Numbered from the stretch's first letter, positions 1 through 8,544 are shown. The stretch: 20,854 bases of DNA from Nocardioides sp. (GCA_021166815.1 JAJPEO010000029.1:1-20854); one strand, 5' to 3'. The notes: generated by a model not told the origin, from the letters alone. Numbers and translations are program-made.

Positions 1-62
1 ACCGCGCACGGCGGCCCGGTAGGTTGCTCGTGTCCCGACCGGTCCGGCGAAAGGCTTCCCAC

Positions 63-776
63 GTGACCTATGAGCGCGTCCTCCTCAAGCTCTCAGGTGA
101 GGTCTTCGGTGGTGGCGGGGTCGGCCTCGACCTCGACGTCATCAACGGGGTCGCTGCCCAGATCGCCGAGGTCGCCAAGTCCGGGGTCCAGGTCGCCATC
201 GTCGTGGGTGGGGGCAACTTCTTCCGCGGCGCCGAGCTGCAGCAGCGCGGCATGGAGCGAGCCCGTGCCGACTACATGGGCATGCTCGGCACGGTGATGA
301 ACTGCCTGGCGCTGCAGGACATGATCGAGCAGCACGGCGTCGAGACCCGCGTGCAGACGGCCATCACGATGGGCCAGGTCGCCGAGCCGTACATCCCTCG
401 TCGCGCCATCCGTCACATGGAGAAGGGCCGCGTGGTCATCTTCGGCGCCGGCGCCGGCATGCCCTTCTTCTCGACCGACACCGTGGCTGCCCAGCGCGCG
501 CTGGAGACGCGGTGCCAGGTGCTGCTCATGGGCAAGCAGGGTGTCGACGGCGTGTACGACTCCGACCCCAAGACCAACCCCGAGGCCAAGATGTTCGACC
601 GCCTCACCTACGACGAGTACCTCGCCCGCGACCTCAAGGTCGCCGATGCCACGGGCATCGCGATGGCGCGCGACAACAACCTCGACATGGTCTTCTTCAA
701 CCTCTCCACCCCCGGCACGATCGTGCGCGCGGTGAAGGGTGAGAAGATTGGCACGCTGGTGAGCAGCAACGCCTGA
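63..776 (+). CDS. pyrH: UMP kinase (uridylate kinase)
   Basis: Hexameric bacterial UMP kinase of the amino-acid-kinase fold, which phosphorylates UMP to UDP with ATP in cytosolic pyrimidine synthesis. From the GTG at 63 it is 237 residues, the normal family length. Visible hallmarks are the N-terminal RVLLKLSGE strand and loop, [10 protein letters not shown] (UMP/phosphate binding), the [19 protein letters not shown] helix, the GMPFFSTDT segment, and [14 protein letters not shown] near the ATP site. I chose GTG 63 because a Shine-Dalgarno-like GAAAGG lies at 49-54, eight bases upstream, and homologues begin just before the RVLLKLSGE strand; the in-frame TTG at 24 and GTG at 30 would add an unconserved extension. 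A TAGGTT hexamer at 20-25 could be its -10 element. It is followed by frr after 59 bases, the near-universal bacterial pairing. Confidence 0.97.
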   Translation: MTYERVLLKLSGEVFGGGGVGLDLDVINGVAAQIAEVAKSGVQVAIVVGGGNFFRGAELQQRGMERARADYMGMLGTVMNCLALQDMIEQHGVETRVQTAITMGQVAEPYIPRRAIRHMEKGRVVIFGAGAGMPFFSTDTVAAQRALETRCQVLLMGKQGVDGVYDSDPKTNPEAKMFDRLTYDEYLARDLKVADATGIAMARDNNLDMVFFNLSTPGTIVRAVKGEKIGTLVSSNA

Positions 777-835
777 CCCACCGGGACGCGACAGCCCCAC
801 CCGGAACCCTCTCCCACGATACGACTGGAGCAGCC

Positions 836-1393
836 GTGATCAACACGATCCTCAACGATGCCGACGCCAAGATGGACAAGTCGGTCGAAGCGACGCGTGA
901 GGAGTTTGCGACGATCCGTGCAGGTCGCGCCAACCCGGCGATGTTCGCCAAGCTCACCGCCGACTACTACGGCACCCCGACGCCGCTGCAGCAGCTCGCC
1001 TCCTTCACGTCCCAGGACGCCCGCACGATCATCGTGGCGCCCTTCGACATGGGCGCCCTCACCGCGATCGAGAAGTCGATCCGCGACAGCGACCTGGGGG
1101 TCAACCCGTCCAACGACGGCAGGGCCATCCGCTGCGTGTTCCCCGAGCTCACCGAGGAGCGCCGCAAGGAGTACATCAAGATCGCCAAGACCAAGGCCGA
1201 GGACGGCCGCGTCTCGGTGCGCAACGTGCGTCGCCACGCCAAGCAGGAGCTCGAGCGTCTCGAGAAGGACGGCGAGGTCGGCAAGGACGACGTCACCGGT
1301 GCCGAGAAGAAGCTCGACGCCACCACCAAGAAGCACACCGACGCCATCGACGAGATGCTCAAGAACAAGGAATCCGAGCTGCTCGAGGTCTGA
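836..1393 (+). CDS. frr: Ribosome recycling factor
   Basis: Ribosome recycling factor, the tRNA-mimicking protein that with EF-G splits post-termination ribosomes. At 185 residues it is exactly family length. The three-helix-bundle segments are clear: the N-terminal DAKMDKSVEATREEFATIRAGRANP, the domain II portion YYGTPTPLQQLASF, then FPELTEERRKEYIKIAKTKAED and VRNVRRHAKQELERLEKDGE. The start is GTG at 836 with a GGAG Shine-Dalgarno at 827-830, five bases upstream. It lies between pyrH and cdsA, all in the same direction, so co-transcription with pyrH is likely. Nothing unusual is visible. Confidence 0.97.
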   Translation: MINTILNDADAKMDKSVEATREEFATIRAGRANPAMFAKLTADYYGTPTPLQQLASFTSQDARTIIVAPFDMGALTAIEKSIRDSDLGVNPSNDGRAIRCVFPELTEERRKEYIKIAKTKAEDGRVSVRNVRRHAKQELERLEKDGEVGKDDVTGAEKKLDATTKKHTDAIDEMLKNKESELLEV

Positions 1394-1402
1394 GCCACGC
1401 CC

Positions 1403-2278
1403 ATGACGACCACGTCCGCCCCGTCGGGGGCACCCAAGAAGGACCACGGCCGGGCCGGCCGCAACCTGCCTGCGGCCGTCGCCTCGGCGGTGGTCCTGCT
1501 GACCCTGATCGGCACCACGCTCTACTTCTGGAAGACCGCCTTCGTCTTCGTGGTGGCCGCCGCCGTGGTCGTCGGGATCTGGGAGCTGCGGCGCGGGCTG
1601 CTGGCCAAGAACATCGACCTGCCCGAGCAGCCGCTCATGGCCGGCGGCACCGTCATGGTGCTGGTCGCCTACTTCGGTGGGGCTCCCGCACTGGTCGCCG
1701 CCACGGCGGTCACCGCGCTCGTGACGATGCTGTGGCTGCTGCGACGCGGCGTCGACGGCTACGTCCGCAACGCCTCGGCCGCGGTGTTCGTGCTCGTCTA
1801 CGTGCCCTTCCTGGCGTCCTTCGTGGGGCTCATGCTCTCCGAGGGCGGCACGACGGGGTTCGACCGGTGGGACGACGGCGTGAAAGGGATCCTCGCCTTC
1901 ATCCTGGTCACCATCGCCTCCGACATCGGCGGCTACGCCTTCGGCGTGCTCTTCGGCAAGCACCCGATGACCCCGGTGATCTCGCCCAAGAAGTCGTGGG
2001 AGGGCTTCGCCGGATCGGCCGTCTCGTGCGTCGCCGCCGGCATCGGACTCGTCATCTGGCTCTTCGACGCCCAGTGGTGGGTGGGTCTGCTGCTCGGCCT
2101 GGTGGCTGTGGTGATGGCGACCCTGGGTGACCTGTGCGAGTCGGTCATCAAGCGCGACCTCGGTGTCAAGGACATGAGCCAGGTGATCCCCGGCCACGGT
2201 GGCCTCATGGACCGCCTCGACTCCCTCCTCGCGACGATCGCCCCCATCTGGCTCGTCCTGCACTACCTCGTCTTCTGA
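1403..2278 (+). CDS. cdsA: Phosphatidate cytidylyltransferase (CDP-diacylglycerol synthase)
   Basis: Integral membrane enzyme that makes CDP-diacylglycerol from CTP and phosphatidic acid, the precursor of phosphatidylinositol, cardiolipin and phosphatidylglycerol. It is 291 residues with about eight hydrophobic segments from residue 22 to the C terminus. The diagnostic CDS signature is present at about 247-273: SVIKRDLGVKD followed by PGHGGLMDRLDS, carrying the metal/CTP-binding aspartates. SPKKSWEGFAG (194-204) is the conserved preceding loop. The N-terminal 20 residues are polar and rich in Ser, Thr and Lys, as in other actinobacterial CdsA proteins. It starts at ATG 1403, nine bases after the frr stop, consistent with a pyrH-frr-cdsA operon. 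Confidence 0.96.
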   Translation: MTTTSAPSGAPKKDHGRAGRNLPAAVASAVVLLTLIGTTLYFWKTAFVFVVAAAVVVGIWELRRGLLAKNIDLPEQPLMAGGTVMVLVAYFGGAPALVAATAVTALVTMLWLLRRGVDGYVRNASAAVFVLVYVPFLASFVGLMLSEGGTTGFDRWDDGVKGILAFILVTIASDIGGYAFGVLFGKHPMTPVISPKKSWEGFAGSAVSCVAAGIGLVIWLFDAQWWVGLLLGLVAVVMATLGDLCESVIKRDLGVKDMSQVIPGHGGLMDRLDSLLATIAPIWLVLHYLVF

Positions 2279-2294
2279 GCGGGGTCCGGCCCTG

Positions 2295-3077
2295 ATGCGC
2301 CTGCTCGTCACCGGTGGCCGCACCGGCTACCTCGGGCGTCACGTCTGCCGTGTCGCCGCCGGCCACGGCCACGAGATCGAGGCGGTGGCGAGCGTGGAGT
2401 GCGACGTACGCGACCCCGACGCGGTCCTGGCCCTTCTGCGAGCCGCCCGCCCGGACGCGGTGGTCCACACCGCCTACCGCCAGGACGACTGGGACGTCAC
2501 GGCGACGGGGGCCGCCCACGTCGCCCTGGCGGCGGCGGAGGTGGGGGCGCGCCTGGTGCTGGTCTCCTCGGACGTGGTGTTCTCCGGCTCGGCCCCCTCG
2601 TACGCCGAGAGTGCCCGACCCGACCCGATCACCGCCTACGGCGCTGCGAAGGCCGCGGCCGAGACGGTCGCGCTCGCGGTGTGCGTCGACGTGGTCGTGG
2701 CGCGTACGTCGGTGATCCTGGGCGACGGGCAGTCCCCGCACGAACGCCTGGTCCACGACCTGGCCGCAGGCGGTGAGGGTGCGCTCTTCGACGACGAGCT
2801 GCGGTGCGCGGTACACGTGGAGGACCTCGCGTCGGCGCTGGTCGAGCTGGCCGCGAACGACCACCGGGGCGTGATCCACCTGGGGGGCGCCGACCCGGTG
2901 AGTCGTCTCGAGCTCGGGAGGCTGGTGGCGGCGCGTGACGGCCTCGACGTCGCGGCGCTGCGTGGCGCGAGCCGTGCTGCCCTCGGTGTCCCGGGGCCGT
3001 TGGAGCTGCGGCTGGACTCGTCGTTGGCGTCGCGACTGCTCTCCACGCGACTGCGTGGGGCCCGGGAGTTCCTGTGA
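2295..3077 (+). CDS. NAD(P)-dependent SDR/RmlD-like sugar-nucleotide reductase or epimerase family protein
   Basis: Extended short-chain dehydrogenase/reductase of 260 residues, closest in layout to the RmlD (dTDP-4-dehydrorhamnose reductase) substrate-binding family. Visible are the N-terminal Rossmann start MRLLVTGGRTGYLG (nucleotide-binding glycines at 7-14), the CDVRDPDAV segment, PDAVVHTAY, the catalytic-serine strand VLVSSDVVFSG (88-98), and the Y115-x3-K119 pair in TAYGAAKAAAE. The C-terminal half contains AVHVEDLASALVELA, typical of the substrate domain. The reading frame is open upstream of 2295, but that part lies over cdsA and is a shadow; ATG 2295 gives the exact Rossmann N terminus. 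The substrate is not deducible. It is coupled to the next gene by a GTGA overlap. Confidence 0.85.
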   Translation: MRLLVTGGRTGYLGRHVCRVAAGHGHEIEAVASVECDVRDPDAVLALLRAARPDAVVHTAYRQDDWDVTATGAAHVALAAAEVGARLVLVSSDVVFSGSAPSYAESARPDPITAYGAAKAAAETVALAVCVDVVVARTSVILGDGQSPHERLVHDLAAGGEGALFDDELRCAVHVEDLASALVELAANDHRGVIHLGGADPVSRLELGRLVAARDGLDVAALRGASRAALGVPGPLELRLDSSLASRLLSTRLRGAREFL

Positions 3078-3589
3078 CCCTGCACCTGGTGCGTCACGGG
3101 CGTCCTCTCGTCGAGCCGGGGGTGCCGGCCGCGCAGTGGCGCCTCGACCCGGCCGGGTTCGACGACGTGTGGGCGCTGCGGGCGCGGATGCCGTCGCGCG
3201 CGTCGTGGTTCTGCTCCCCGGAGCCGAAGGCGATGGAGACCGCCCAGCTCCTGACCGATGCCCAGGTGGGGATCGTCGACGACCTGCGTGAGCACGAGCG
3301 CTCGGGCGCCTGGCTCGACGACTTTCCGGCGGCGGTGCGACGCGCGTTCGCCGCGCCAGACATCGCCGCGGTGCCGGGGTGGGAGCCGCTGGAGGCGTGC
3401 GCGGCCCGGGTGGTGCCGGCCGTGCGCCGCATCGTCGAGCTGCACCGCGAGGACGACGTCGTGCTGGTCGGCCACGGCACGGCGTGGACCCTGGCGGTCG
3501 CGGCCCTCACCGGACGGGAGCCCGACCTCGAAGCGTGGGCGGCCCTCGGCATGCCCGACGTGATCGTGGTCCCTTCGCCTCTACGATGA
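3074..3589 (+). CDS. Histidine phosphatase superfamily protein
   Basis: Cytosolic branch-1 histidine phosphatase/phosphoglycerate-mutase-like protein of 171 residues. The RHG motif is at the N terminus (LVRHGR, H8 being the phospho-acceptor), a CSPEPKAMETA segment at 47-57 corresponds to the SSPxxRaxqTA helix (Lys where Arg is common), an acidic DLREHE lies at 70-75, and the second histidine motif VLVGHGTA is at 130-137 (H134). The substrate cannot be told from sequence; close relatives act on small phosphorylated metabolites. The GTG start overlaps the TGA stop of the preceding SDR gene by four bases, so translational coupling is likely and the pair may act in one pathway (inference). Confidence 0.9.
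   Translation: MTLHLVRHGRPLVEPGVPAAQWRLDPAGFDDVWALRARMPSRASWFCSPEPKAMETAQLLTDAQVGIVDDLREHERSGAWLDDFPAAVRRAFAAPDIAAVPGWEPLEACAARVVPAVRRIVELHREDDVVLVGHGTAWTLAVAALTGREPDLEAWAALGMPDVIVVPSPLR
3582..3587 (+). promoter_or_regulatory. Putative -10 element of a leaderless transcript (membrane protein gene at 3595)
   Basis: TACGAT fits the actinobacterial TAnnnT -10 and ends seven bases before ATG 3595, so transcription would begin at or next to the start codon. It lies inside the 3' end of the histidine phosphatase gene. No -35 hexamer is evident. Confidence 0.45.
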
Positions 3590-3594
3590 GGCAC

Positions 3595-3951
3595 ATGACC
3601 AAGCAGGAGCCGATCGCGCCCGACCAGGTGGGACCGGTGCACGCGCCTGACTGGTGGCACCGTGACCACCCGACCTTCACCGCCCTCACGGGCTTCTTCT
3701 CGGGCATGCTGTTCGTCACGGCCGTTCCGGGCGGCTTCGCCGCCATCCTGCGGCTGCTCCTGCCGTTCGAGACGGCCGAGAAGCTGTTCCCCCTGGTGGC
3801 CATCACCCTGGTCGTCCCCGCGGGGCTCCTCGTCTACCGGCCGACTCGTCGGTTCGGCAAGTACATGTGGTTCGGCATGGCCCTGACCGCGCTGGTCGTG
3901 CTCGGAGTGGCCTCGCTGGTGGTCTACTTCATGCTCCAGCTCGATCGCTGA
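3595..3951 (+). CDS. Small three-helix membrane protein of unknown function
   Basis: A 118-residue protein I cannot assign to a named family. After a polar, proline-containing N terminus (to about residue 25, including DWWHRDHP) come three hydrophobic segments at about 28-55, 63-82 and 91-114, separated by short loops ([17 protein letters not shown]). The Arg/Lys-rich loop between helices 2 and 3 suggests that side faces the cytoplasm. There are two possible starts. ATG 3586 overlaps the upstream stop as ATGA (adding MRH). ATG 3595 is preceded by a TACGAT -10 seven bases upstream and would be a leaderless start; I prefer it. The gene sits between the histidine phosphatase and rlmN. Nothing indicates a catalytic role. 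Confidence 0.75.
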   Translation: MTKQEPIAPDQVGPVHAPDWWHRDHPTFTALTGFFSGMLFVTAVPGGFAAILRLLLPFETAEKLFPLVAITLVVPAGLLVYRPTRRFGKYMWFGMALTALVVLGVASLVVYFMLQLDR

Positions 3952-3991
3952 GTCGTCGTCGGGGCCCTCGGGGTGGGAAGATCGTCCCCTG

Positions 3992-5119
3992 ATGTCCGAG
4001 TCACCCAAGCCCCTGCCCCTGGTCTTCTCCGAGCCGCGCGGTCGCAAGAAGCCGCCGCGGCACCTCGCCGACCTCGATGAGGCCGGTCGCAAGGAGCTCC
4101 TCGAGGAGATGGGGCTGCCGGGCTTCCGCGCCAAGCAGCTGTCCAACCACTACTTCGCCCGGCTGGTCGACGACCCGGCCGAGATGACCGACCTGCCGGC
4201 CGGTCAGCGCGACGAGCTGGTCTCCGCGCTCCTTCCCGAGCTCATGACGCCGCTGCGCACGATGGAGGCGGACAAGGGCACCACGCGGAAGACCCTGTGG
4301 CGGCTCTTCGACGGCGCGCTGGTCGAGTCGGTGCTCATGCGCTACACCGACCGGGTCACGATGTGCGTGTCGAGCCAGGCCGGCTGCGGCATGGCCTGCC
4401 CGTTCTGCGCGACCGGTCAGGGCGGCCTGCAGCGCAACATGTCGACCGCCGAGATCGTCGAGCAGGTCGTGGCGGGTGCCCGCTCGCTCGCCCGCGGCGA
4501 GGTGCCGGGCGGACCGGGTCGGGTGTCCAACGTCGTCTTCATGGGCATGGGCGAGCCCCTGGCCAACTACAAGGCCGTCCTGGGAGCCGTACGCCGCCTC
4601 ACCGACCCGAGCCCTGCCGGGCTCGGCATGTCCGCACGCGGCATCACGGTCTCCACGGTGGGCCTGGTCCCGCGCATCCTGCAGCTCGCCGACGAGGGCA
4701 TCCCGGTCACGCTCGCGCTGAGCCTGCATGCGCCCGACGACGAGCTGCGCAACGAGCTGGTGCCGATCAACACCCGGTTCTCGGTGGCCGAGACCGTCGA
4801 CGCCGCGTGGACCTACGCCGACAAGACCAAGCGCCGTGTCTCGATCGAGTACGCCATGATGCGCGGCATCAACGACCAGGCATGGCGGGCCGACCTGCTG
4901 GCCGACGTGCTGCTCGCGCGCGGGACCTGGGGCTGGGTGCACGTCAACCTCATCCCGCTCAACCCGACGCCCGGGTCGAAGTGGACCGCGAGCGATCCGG
5001 CCGACGAGCGTGAGTTCGTCCGGCGCCTCGAGGCCCGGGGCATCCCCACGACCGTGCGCGACACGCGTGGGCGTGAGATCGACGGGGCGTGCGGACAGCT
5101 CGCCGCCACCGAGGCCTGA
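3992..5119 (+). CDS. rlmN: Dual-specificity 23S rRNA A2503 / tRNA A37 C2-methyltransferase (radical SAM)
   Basis: RlmN methylates C2 of A2503 in 23S rRNA and A37 in some tRNAs by a radical-SAM, ping-pong mechanism. The 375-residue product has the N-terminal HhH-like/accessory region ([19 protein letters not shown]), the iron-sulphur motif C132-x3-C136-x2-C139 in [12 protein letters not shown], the [10 protein letters not shown] loop binding [23 protein letters not shown], the [13 protein letters not shown] segment, and the second mechanistic cysteine C367 in [12 protein letters not shown]. The methyl-carrier cysteine usually found near position 355 of the E. coli protein corresponds to this one. 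The start at ATG 3992 has no convincing Shine-Dalgarno; a GAAGAT hexamer nine bases upstream is a weak -10 candidate. The gene follows cdsA in many actinobacteria. Confidence 0.97.
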   Translation: MSESPKPLPLVFSEPRGRKKPPRHLADLDEAGRKELLEEMGLPGFRAKQLSNHYFARLVDDPAEMTDLPAGQRDELVSALLPELMTPLRTMEADKGTTRKTLWRLFDGALVESVLMRYTDRVTMCVSSQAGCGMACPFCATGQGGLQRNMSTAEIVEQVVAGARSLARGEVPGGPGRVSNVVFMGMGEPLANYKAVLGAVRRLTDPSPAGLGMSARGITVSTVGLVPRILQLADEGIPVTLALSLHAPDDELRNELVPINTRFSVAETVDAAWTYADKTKRRVSIEYAMMRGINDQAWRADLLADVLLARGTWGWVHVNLIPLNPTPGSKWTASDPADEREFVRRLEARGIPTTVRDTRGREIDGACGQLAATEA

Positions 5120-5141
5120 CGTCACACCCGCGCGGCTCGGC

Positions 5142-5147
5142 GAGAAT
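5142..5147 (+). promoter_or_regulatory. Putative -10 element, possible leaderless start (DUF2332 gene)
   Basis: GAGAAT ends six bases before ATG 5154. It keeps the two most conserved -10 positions (A2, T6) but lacks T1, so this is a weaker candidate than the strict TAnnnT cases. No Shine-Dalgarno precedes the start. Confidence 0.3.
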
Positions 5148-5153
5148 GTCCTG

Positions 5154-6128
5154 ATGCTTCTCTTCGACGACATCGCCGCCGAGTACGACGACTTCGCCGC
5201 CTACGCGCAGGGCGACTCCGCGACCTTCACGACGTGGGCCAGGGAGGTCGCGCGCGACGAGGAGGTCCTGGCGTGGCTGGGCGACCTGCCGGCGATCAAG
5301 CACCAGCCCAACCTCGTGTTCGCCGCGGCCCGCCGCCACGGTGTCCCCGCGCCGGGGCCGTACTCCGGCCTCCGCGAAACCCTGCTGGGCGACGAGGGCG
5401 CGATCCGGGAGACGATCCTCACCCACGCCACCCAGACCAACGAGGTGGGCCGGCTCGCGACGCTGCTGCCCGCGTTCTCCCGGGTTCCCGGCCCGTTGGC
5501 GCTGCTCGAGGTGGGAGCGGCCGCCGGACTGTGCCTGTACCCCGACCGCTGGGCCTACGACTGGCGCACCGACACCGGGCACGTGCGCCTGGGGGAGGGG
5601 CCGGTGCTCGAGTGCCGGGTCAAGGGCGCCGCGCCGTTGCCCGACGCGCTGCCGATGGTGGCGTGGCGCGGCGGCATCGACCTGAACCCGCTGGACGTCA
5701 CCGACGACGGCGACATGGCCTGGCTCGAGACGCTGGTGTGGCCCGAGCACGACGACCGCCGAGACCGCCTGCGTGACGCGATCGAGATCGCCCGGCGGGA
5801 GCCGCCTGCCATCGTGCGCGGCGACCTGCTGGAGGAGCTCCCGGCCCAGGTGGAGCGGGCTGCCGAGCACGGCACGGTGGTCGTCTTCCACTCGGCGGTC
5901 ATCGCGTACCTCGAGCCCGACGACCGGGCCCGGTTCGAGGAGATGATGCGCGGGCTCGTGGCGCTCGGTCGCTGCCACTGGGTCAGCAACGAGGGCAAGC
6001 GCGTGATCGCGTCGATCACGGACACCGGGCCGGCCATCGAGCCGGAGCGGCAGACCTTCGTCCTGGGCCTCGACGGCCGGGCCATCGCCCACACGCACGG
6101 GCACGGGCGCTTCCTGCGCTGGGTGTAG
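5154..6128 (+). CDS. DUF2332 family protein
   Basis: A 324-residue cytosolic protein recognisable as DUF2332, a family common in actinobacteria and of unknown function. Conserved-looking blocks are KHQPNLVFAAARRHG (49-63), HATQTNEVGR (91-100), LALLEVGAAAGLCLYPDRW (115-133), RGGIDLNPLD (172-181), VVVFHSAVIAYL (242-253), HWVSNE (275-280) and HGHGR near the C terminus. The LLEVGAAAGL block resembles the glycine-rich SAM-binding motif I of class I methyltransferases, and VVVFHSAVIAYL sits where motif IV would; that assignment is inference. ATG 5154 begins 34 bases after rlmN stops. Upstream in-frame codons lie over rlmN and are not conserved. The position directly after rlmN may be incidental. 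Confidence 0.88.
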   Translation: MLLFDDIAAEYDDFAAYAQGDSATFTTWAREVARDEEVLAWLGDLPAIKHQPNLVFAAARRHGVPAPGPYSGLRETLLGDEGAIRETILTHATQTNEVGRLATLLPAFSRVPGPLALLEVGAAAGLCLYPDRWAYDWRTDTGHVRLGEGPVLECRVKGAAPLPDALPMVAWRGGIDLNPLDVTDDGDMAWLETLVWPEHDDRRDRLRDAIEIARREPPAIVRGDLLEELPAQVERAAEHGTVVVFHSAVIAYLEPDDRARFEEMMRGLVALGRCHWVSNEGKRVIASITDTGPAIEPERQTFVLGLDGRAIAHTHGHGRFLRWV

Positions 6129-6206
6129 CCCGACCCGTCGGTTCCGGACCCCCGGCTGTTCACGCGACAGTCCTCGCGCGCACCCGGCCCGTTGACCCGG
6201 GGCTCC

Positions 6207-6212
6207 TACCGT
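6207..6212 (+). promoter_or_regulatory. Putative -10 element of a leaderless transcript (glycosyltransferase gene)
   Basis: TACCGT matches TAnnnT and ends seven bases before ATG 6220. A TTGACC at 6192-6197 looks like a -35 but is only nine bases away, so it cannot pair with this -10. Confidence 0.45.
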
Positions 6213-6219
6213 CCCGCAC

Positions 6220-7440
6220 ATGGACCTGCTCCAGACATGGCCCCTGCGCCGCTCGAACCTGAGCCCGACCGCGTCCAACCTCGTCCCCCTCCGGCGGGCG
6301 GATGTGCGCGACGGCCACCTGCGGGTGCTGGTGGTCAGCGAGTCGTTCCTGCCGCAGGTCAACGGCGTGACCAACTCGGTGCGCCGGGTGCTCGAGCACC
6401 GCGCCGCCGAGGGTCACGCAGCCGAGCTGGTCGCCCCGACGGGCCCGGAGAGCTGTGCCGGCTTCCCGGTGACGATCACCCGGGGCGCCCGCCTGCCGGT
6501 CTACAAGGAGTTCCGGATCGGCCTGGAGACTCGCCGACGGCTCCGGGCGGTCATGCTCCGGTTCCGGCCGGACGTCGTCCACATCGCCTCGCCCGCCACG
6601 CTCGGCTACCAGGCCGCCCGGGCCGCCGGCGAGCTCGGCATCCCCACCGTGGCCATCTACCAGACCGACCTCGTGGGGTTCGCGGAGCGGTACGCCGTGC
6701 CCGGCGGGGTGCGTGCGATGGCGGCGCTGACGCGTCGCATCCACCTGGCGGTCGACCGGACCCTCGCGCCGTCCTCCGCGTCGATGCGGCAGCTCGAGGA
6801 GCTCGGTGTCCCCGGGCTCGGGCGCTGGCCGCGCGGCGTGGACCAGGTGCTGTTCGACCCGTCGAAGCGTGATGAGTCCCTCCACCGCGAGCTCGCCCCC
6901 GGCGGCGAGCGGCTGGTGGGCTACGTGGGTCGGCTCGCGGCCGAGAAGGAGCTGGAGCTGCTCGCCCACGTGGAGCGGCTGGACGGCGTACGGCTCGTGG
7001 TCGTCGGTGGTGGGCCCGAGGAGCAGCGTTTGCGGGACCTGCTGCCCGGCGCTGCCTTCCTCGGGGTGCTGCACGGGGAAGAGCTGGCCCGTGCCTACGC
7101 GACCCTCGACGTCTTTGTGCACACCGGGCGCCACGAGACCTACTGCCAGTCGGCCCAAGAGGCGCTGGCCTCGGGGGTCCCGGTCGTCGCTCCGCGCGCC
7201 GGTGGGCCCGTCGACGTGGTCGAGGACACGGTCGCCGGCTACCTCTACGCCCCCGGCGACGGACAGGAGATGGCGGCACACGTCCAGCGCCTGGTCGCAG
7301 ACCCGGTGCGCCGGCTGCGGATGTCGCTGGCAGCGCGACGCAGCGTGGCCGGCCGCACCTGGCAGGCCGTCAACGACCTCCTGCTGGACCACTACCGGGA
7401 GGTTGTCGGCGCGGACGTGCCGAGGCGCCGTGCGGGGTGA
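6220..7440 (+). CDS. GT4-family glycosyltransferase, MgtA-like mannosyltransferase
   Basis: A 406-residue GT-B retaining glycosyltransferase of family GT4, most like actinobacterial GDP-mannose-dependent MgtA/PimB-type enzymes that mannosylate membrane-anchored glycolipids at the inner face of the membrane. The N-domain begins LRVLVVSESFLPQVNGVTNSV (34-54), the typical acceptor-side loop with glycines, followed by DVVHIASPATLG. The C-domain has GYVGRLAAEKELE (234-246; R238 and K243 bind the donor diphosphate), VVVGGGPEE, and the E306-x7-E314 motif in ETYCQSAQEALASGVPVVAP. The first 33 residues are an unconserved extension; the leaderless-type -10 supports ATG 6220, but a later start cannot be excluded. 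Acceptor and donor are inferred from family resemblance only. It ends five bases from the convergent LOG gene. Confidence 0.88.
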   Translation: MDLLQTWPLRRSNLSPTASNLVPLRRADVRDGHLRVLVVSESFLPQVNGVTNSVRRVLEHRAAEGHAAELVAPTGPESCAGFPVTITRGARLPVYKEFRIGLETRRRLRAVMLRFRPDVVHIASPATLGYQAARAAGELGIPTVAIYQTDLVGFAERYAVPGGVRAMAALTRRIHLAVDRTLAPSSASMRQLEELGVPGLGRWPRGVDQVLFDPSKRDESLHRELAPGGERLVGYVGRLAAEKELELLAHVERLDGVRLVVVGGGPEEQRLRDLLPGAAFLGVLHGEELARAYATLDVFVHTGRHETYCQSAQEALASGVPVVAPRAGGPVDVVEDTVAGYLYAPGDGQEMAAHVQRLVADPVRRLRMSLAARRSVAGRTWQAVNDLLLDHYREVVGADVPRRRAG

Positions 7441-7451
7441 GTCGCTCACCC
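7435..7451. terminator. Hairpin across two convergent stop codons (candidate bidirectional terminator)
   Basis: GGGTGAG and CTCACCC form a perfect 7-bp stem with a TCG loop. The plus-strand stop TGA (7438-7440) and the minus-strand stop (7446-7448) both lie within the stem arms. There is no U-tract on either side, so termination would be of the tail-less kind proposed for high-GC actinobacteria. Confidence 0.5.
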
Positions 7452-8525
7452 GGTGACGACGGCGACCGCCTCGTCGACCGTGTCGACCAGGTGGACGTGC
7501 TCCTCCATGGCGCGTCCCCGCGCCAGCGTCTGGAGCAGCGGCCACGCGGGAAGCTCCTCGGTCCAGTAGCGGCGGCCCACCAGCACCATGGGGGCCACGG
7601 ACGAGGGATCGGCGTAGAAGTTCTCGCAGGCGTCCTGGAAGATCTCCTGCACGGTCCCGCCGGCGCCGGGCAGGAACACGATGCCGGCGTTGCAGACCTC
7701 CAGCAGGAGCGCCTCGCGGGGCGCGTTGCGGAAGAACTTCGCGATCGACGTCGCGAAGGGGTTGGGCGGCTCGTGGCCGTAGTGCCAGGTCGGGATGCCG
7801 AGCGAGTCCGCGCCGGGCGTCGCCCCCAGGACCTCGAACGCGACGGCGGCCCAGTCGGCGATGCTGGGACGGAACGACGGGACGCGGGCGAGCCGGTCGA
7901 GCGCGTCCTCCAGCTGGTCCGAGGGCCCTGCCGAGGCCCACGCGCCGAGGTTGGCCGCCTCCATCGCGCCCGGTCCGCCACCGGTGGCGACGGTGAGTCG
8001 CGTGCCCAGGCCGCGACCCAGCTCGGCGGCCGCGGCGTACCCGGCGCTGCCGCGCACCAGGGCATGCCCGCCCATGACGCCGGCGACCGAGCGGGCGTCG
8101 ACCCACTTCGCGAGCGCGACGTCGATCGCGTGGTCGTGCAGGGCCATGGCCAGGGCGTCCTCGTCCGACCCGGGCCGCTGCGACCAGGCGTAGGCCTGGG
8201 CGTCCAGGCTCGCGTGGTAGCCGTCGTCGCCGAAGAGCTCGGCGGGGGAGTAGAGCCGTGGGCGGTACGGGTCCACCGGCACCCCGGGGATCTCGGGGAA
8301 CACGATGCCGCCACGGCGGCGCACCGTGTCGGCGTCGTCGTCGGCGAAGGTGCAGCCGAGGAAGAGCGACTGGGCGACGTCGCAGGAGTCCAGCAGCTCG
8401 TGGCGTCCGGTGAGGTCGACGTCGATGATGCGCCAGCCCTCCATCGAGCGGGCGCCGGCGGCGACACGGCGGTCCAGGTCGGCCAGGGAGGTCACCTCGA
8501 CCACTCGTCCGCGGGTCTGCTTCAC
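7446..8525 (-). CDS. LOG-family (TIGR00730-like) nucleotide 5'-monophosphate hydrolase-like protein
   Basis: A 359-residue Rossmann-type protein of the LOG (lysine decarboxylase-like) family, whose members cleave nucleoside 5'-monophosphates to base and ribose 5-phosphate (cytokinin activation in plants, PpnN in E. coli). The two diagnostic motifs are present: TGGGPGAMEAAN (181-192) and the PGGxGTxxE equivalent written as PGAGGTVQE (286-294). It is much longer than a 180-200-residue classical LOG because of about 140 residues ahead of the Rossmann core, making it more like large PpnN-type proteins. I chose GTG 8525 (MKQTRGR...), preceded by GGAGG nine bases upstream; a TTG three codons earlier directly abuts that site. 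It lies downstream of the RIO kinase gene, separated by a strong hairpin. The substrate is unknown. Confidence 0.85.
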   Translation of the reverse strand: MKQTRGRVVEVTSLADLDRRVAAGARSMEGWRIIDVDLTGRHELLDSCDVAQSLFLGCTFADDDADTVRRRGGIVFPEIPGVPVDPYRPRLYSPAELFGDDGYHASLDAQAYAWSQRPGSDEDALAMALHDHAIDVALAKWVDARSVAGVMGGHALVRGSAGYAAAAELGRGLGTRLTVATGGGPGAMEAANLGAWASAGPSDQLEDALDRLARVPSFRPSIADWAAVAFEVLGATPGADSLGIPTWHYGHEPPNPFATSIAKFFRNAPREALLLEVCNAGIVFLPGAGGTVQEIFQDACENFYADPSSVAPMVLVGRRYWTEELPAWPLLQTLARGRAMEEHVHLVDTVDEAVAVVTG

Positions 8526-8544
8526 GGCGCACAACCTCCGCGCG

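Noticed and set aside
24..62. Extended start of pyrH at TTG 24 or GTG 30
   Set aside because: The extension is not conserved in UMP kinases, and the GAAAGG at 49-54 points to GTG 63.
608..2323. Minus-strand open frame opposite frr and cdsA
   Set aside because: It is antisense to two textbook genes, has a repetitive Glu/His/Gly/Asp composition and no ribosome site.
6192..6197. TTGACC as a -35 box for the glycosyltransferase gene
   Set aside because: It is only nine bases from the TACCGT -10; RNA polymerase needs about 16-19.
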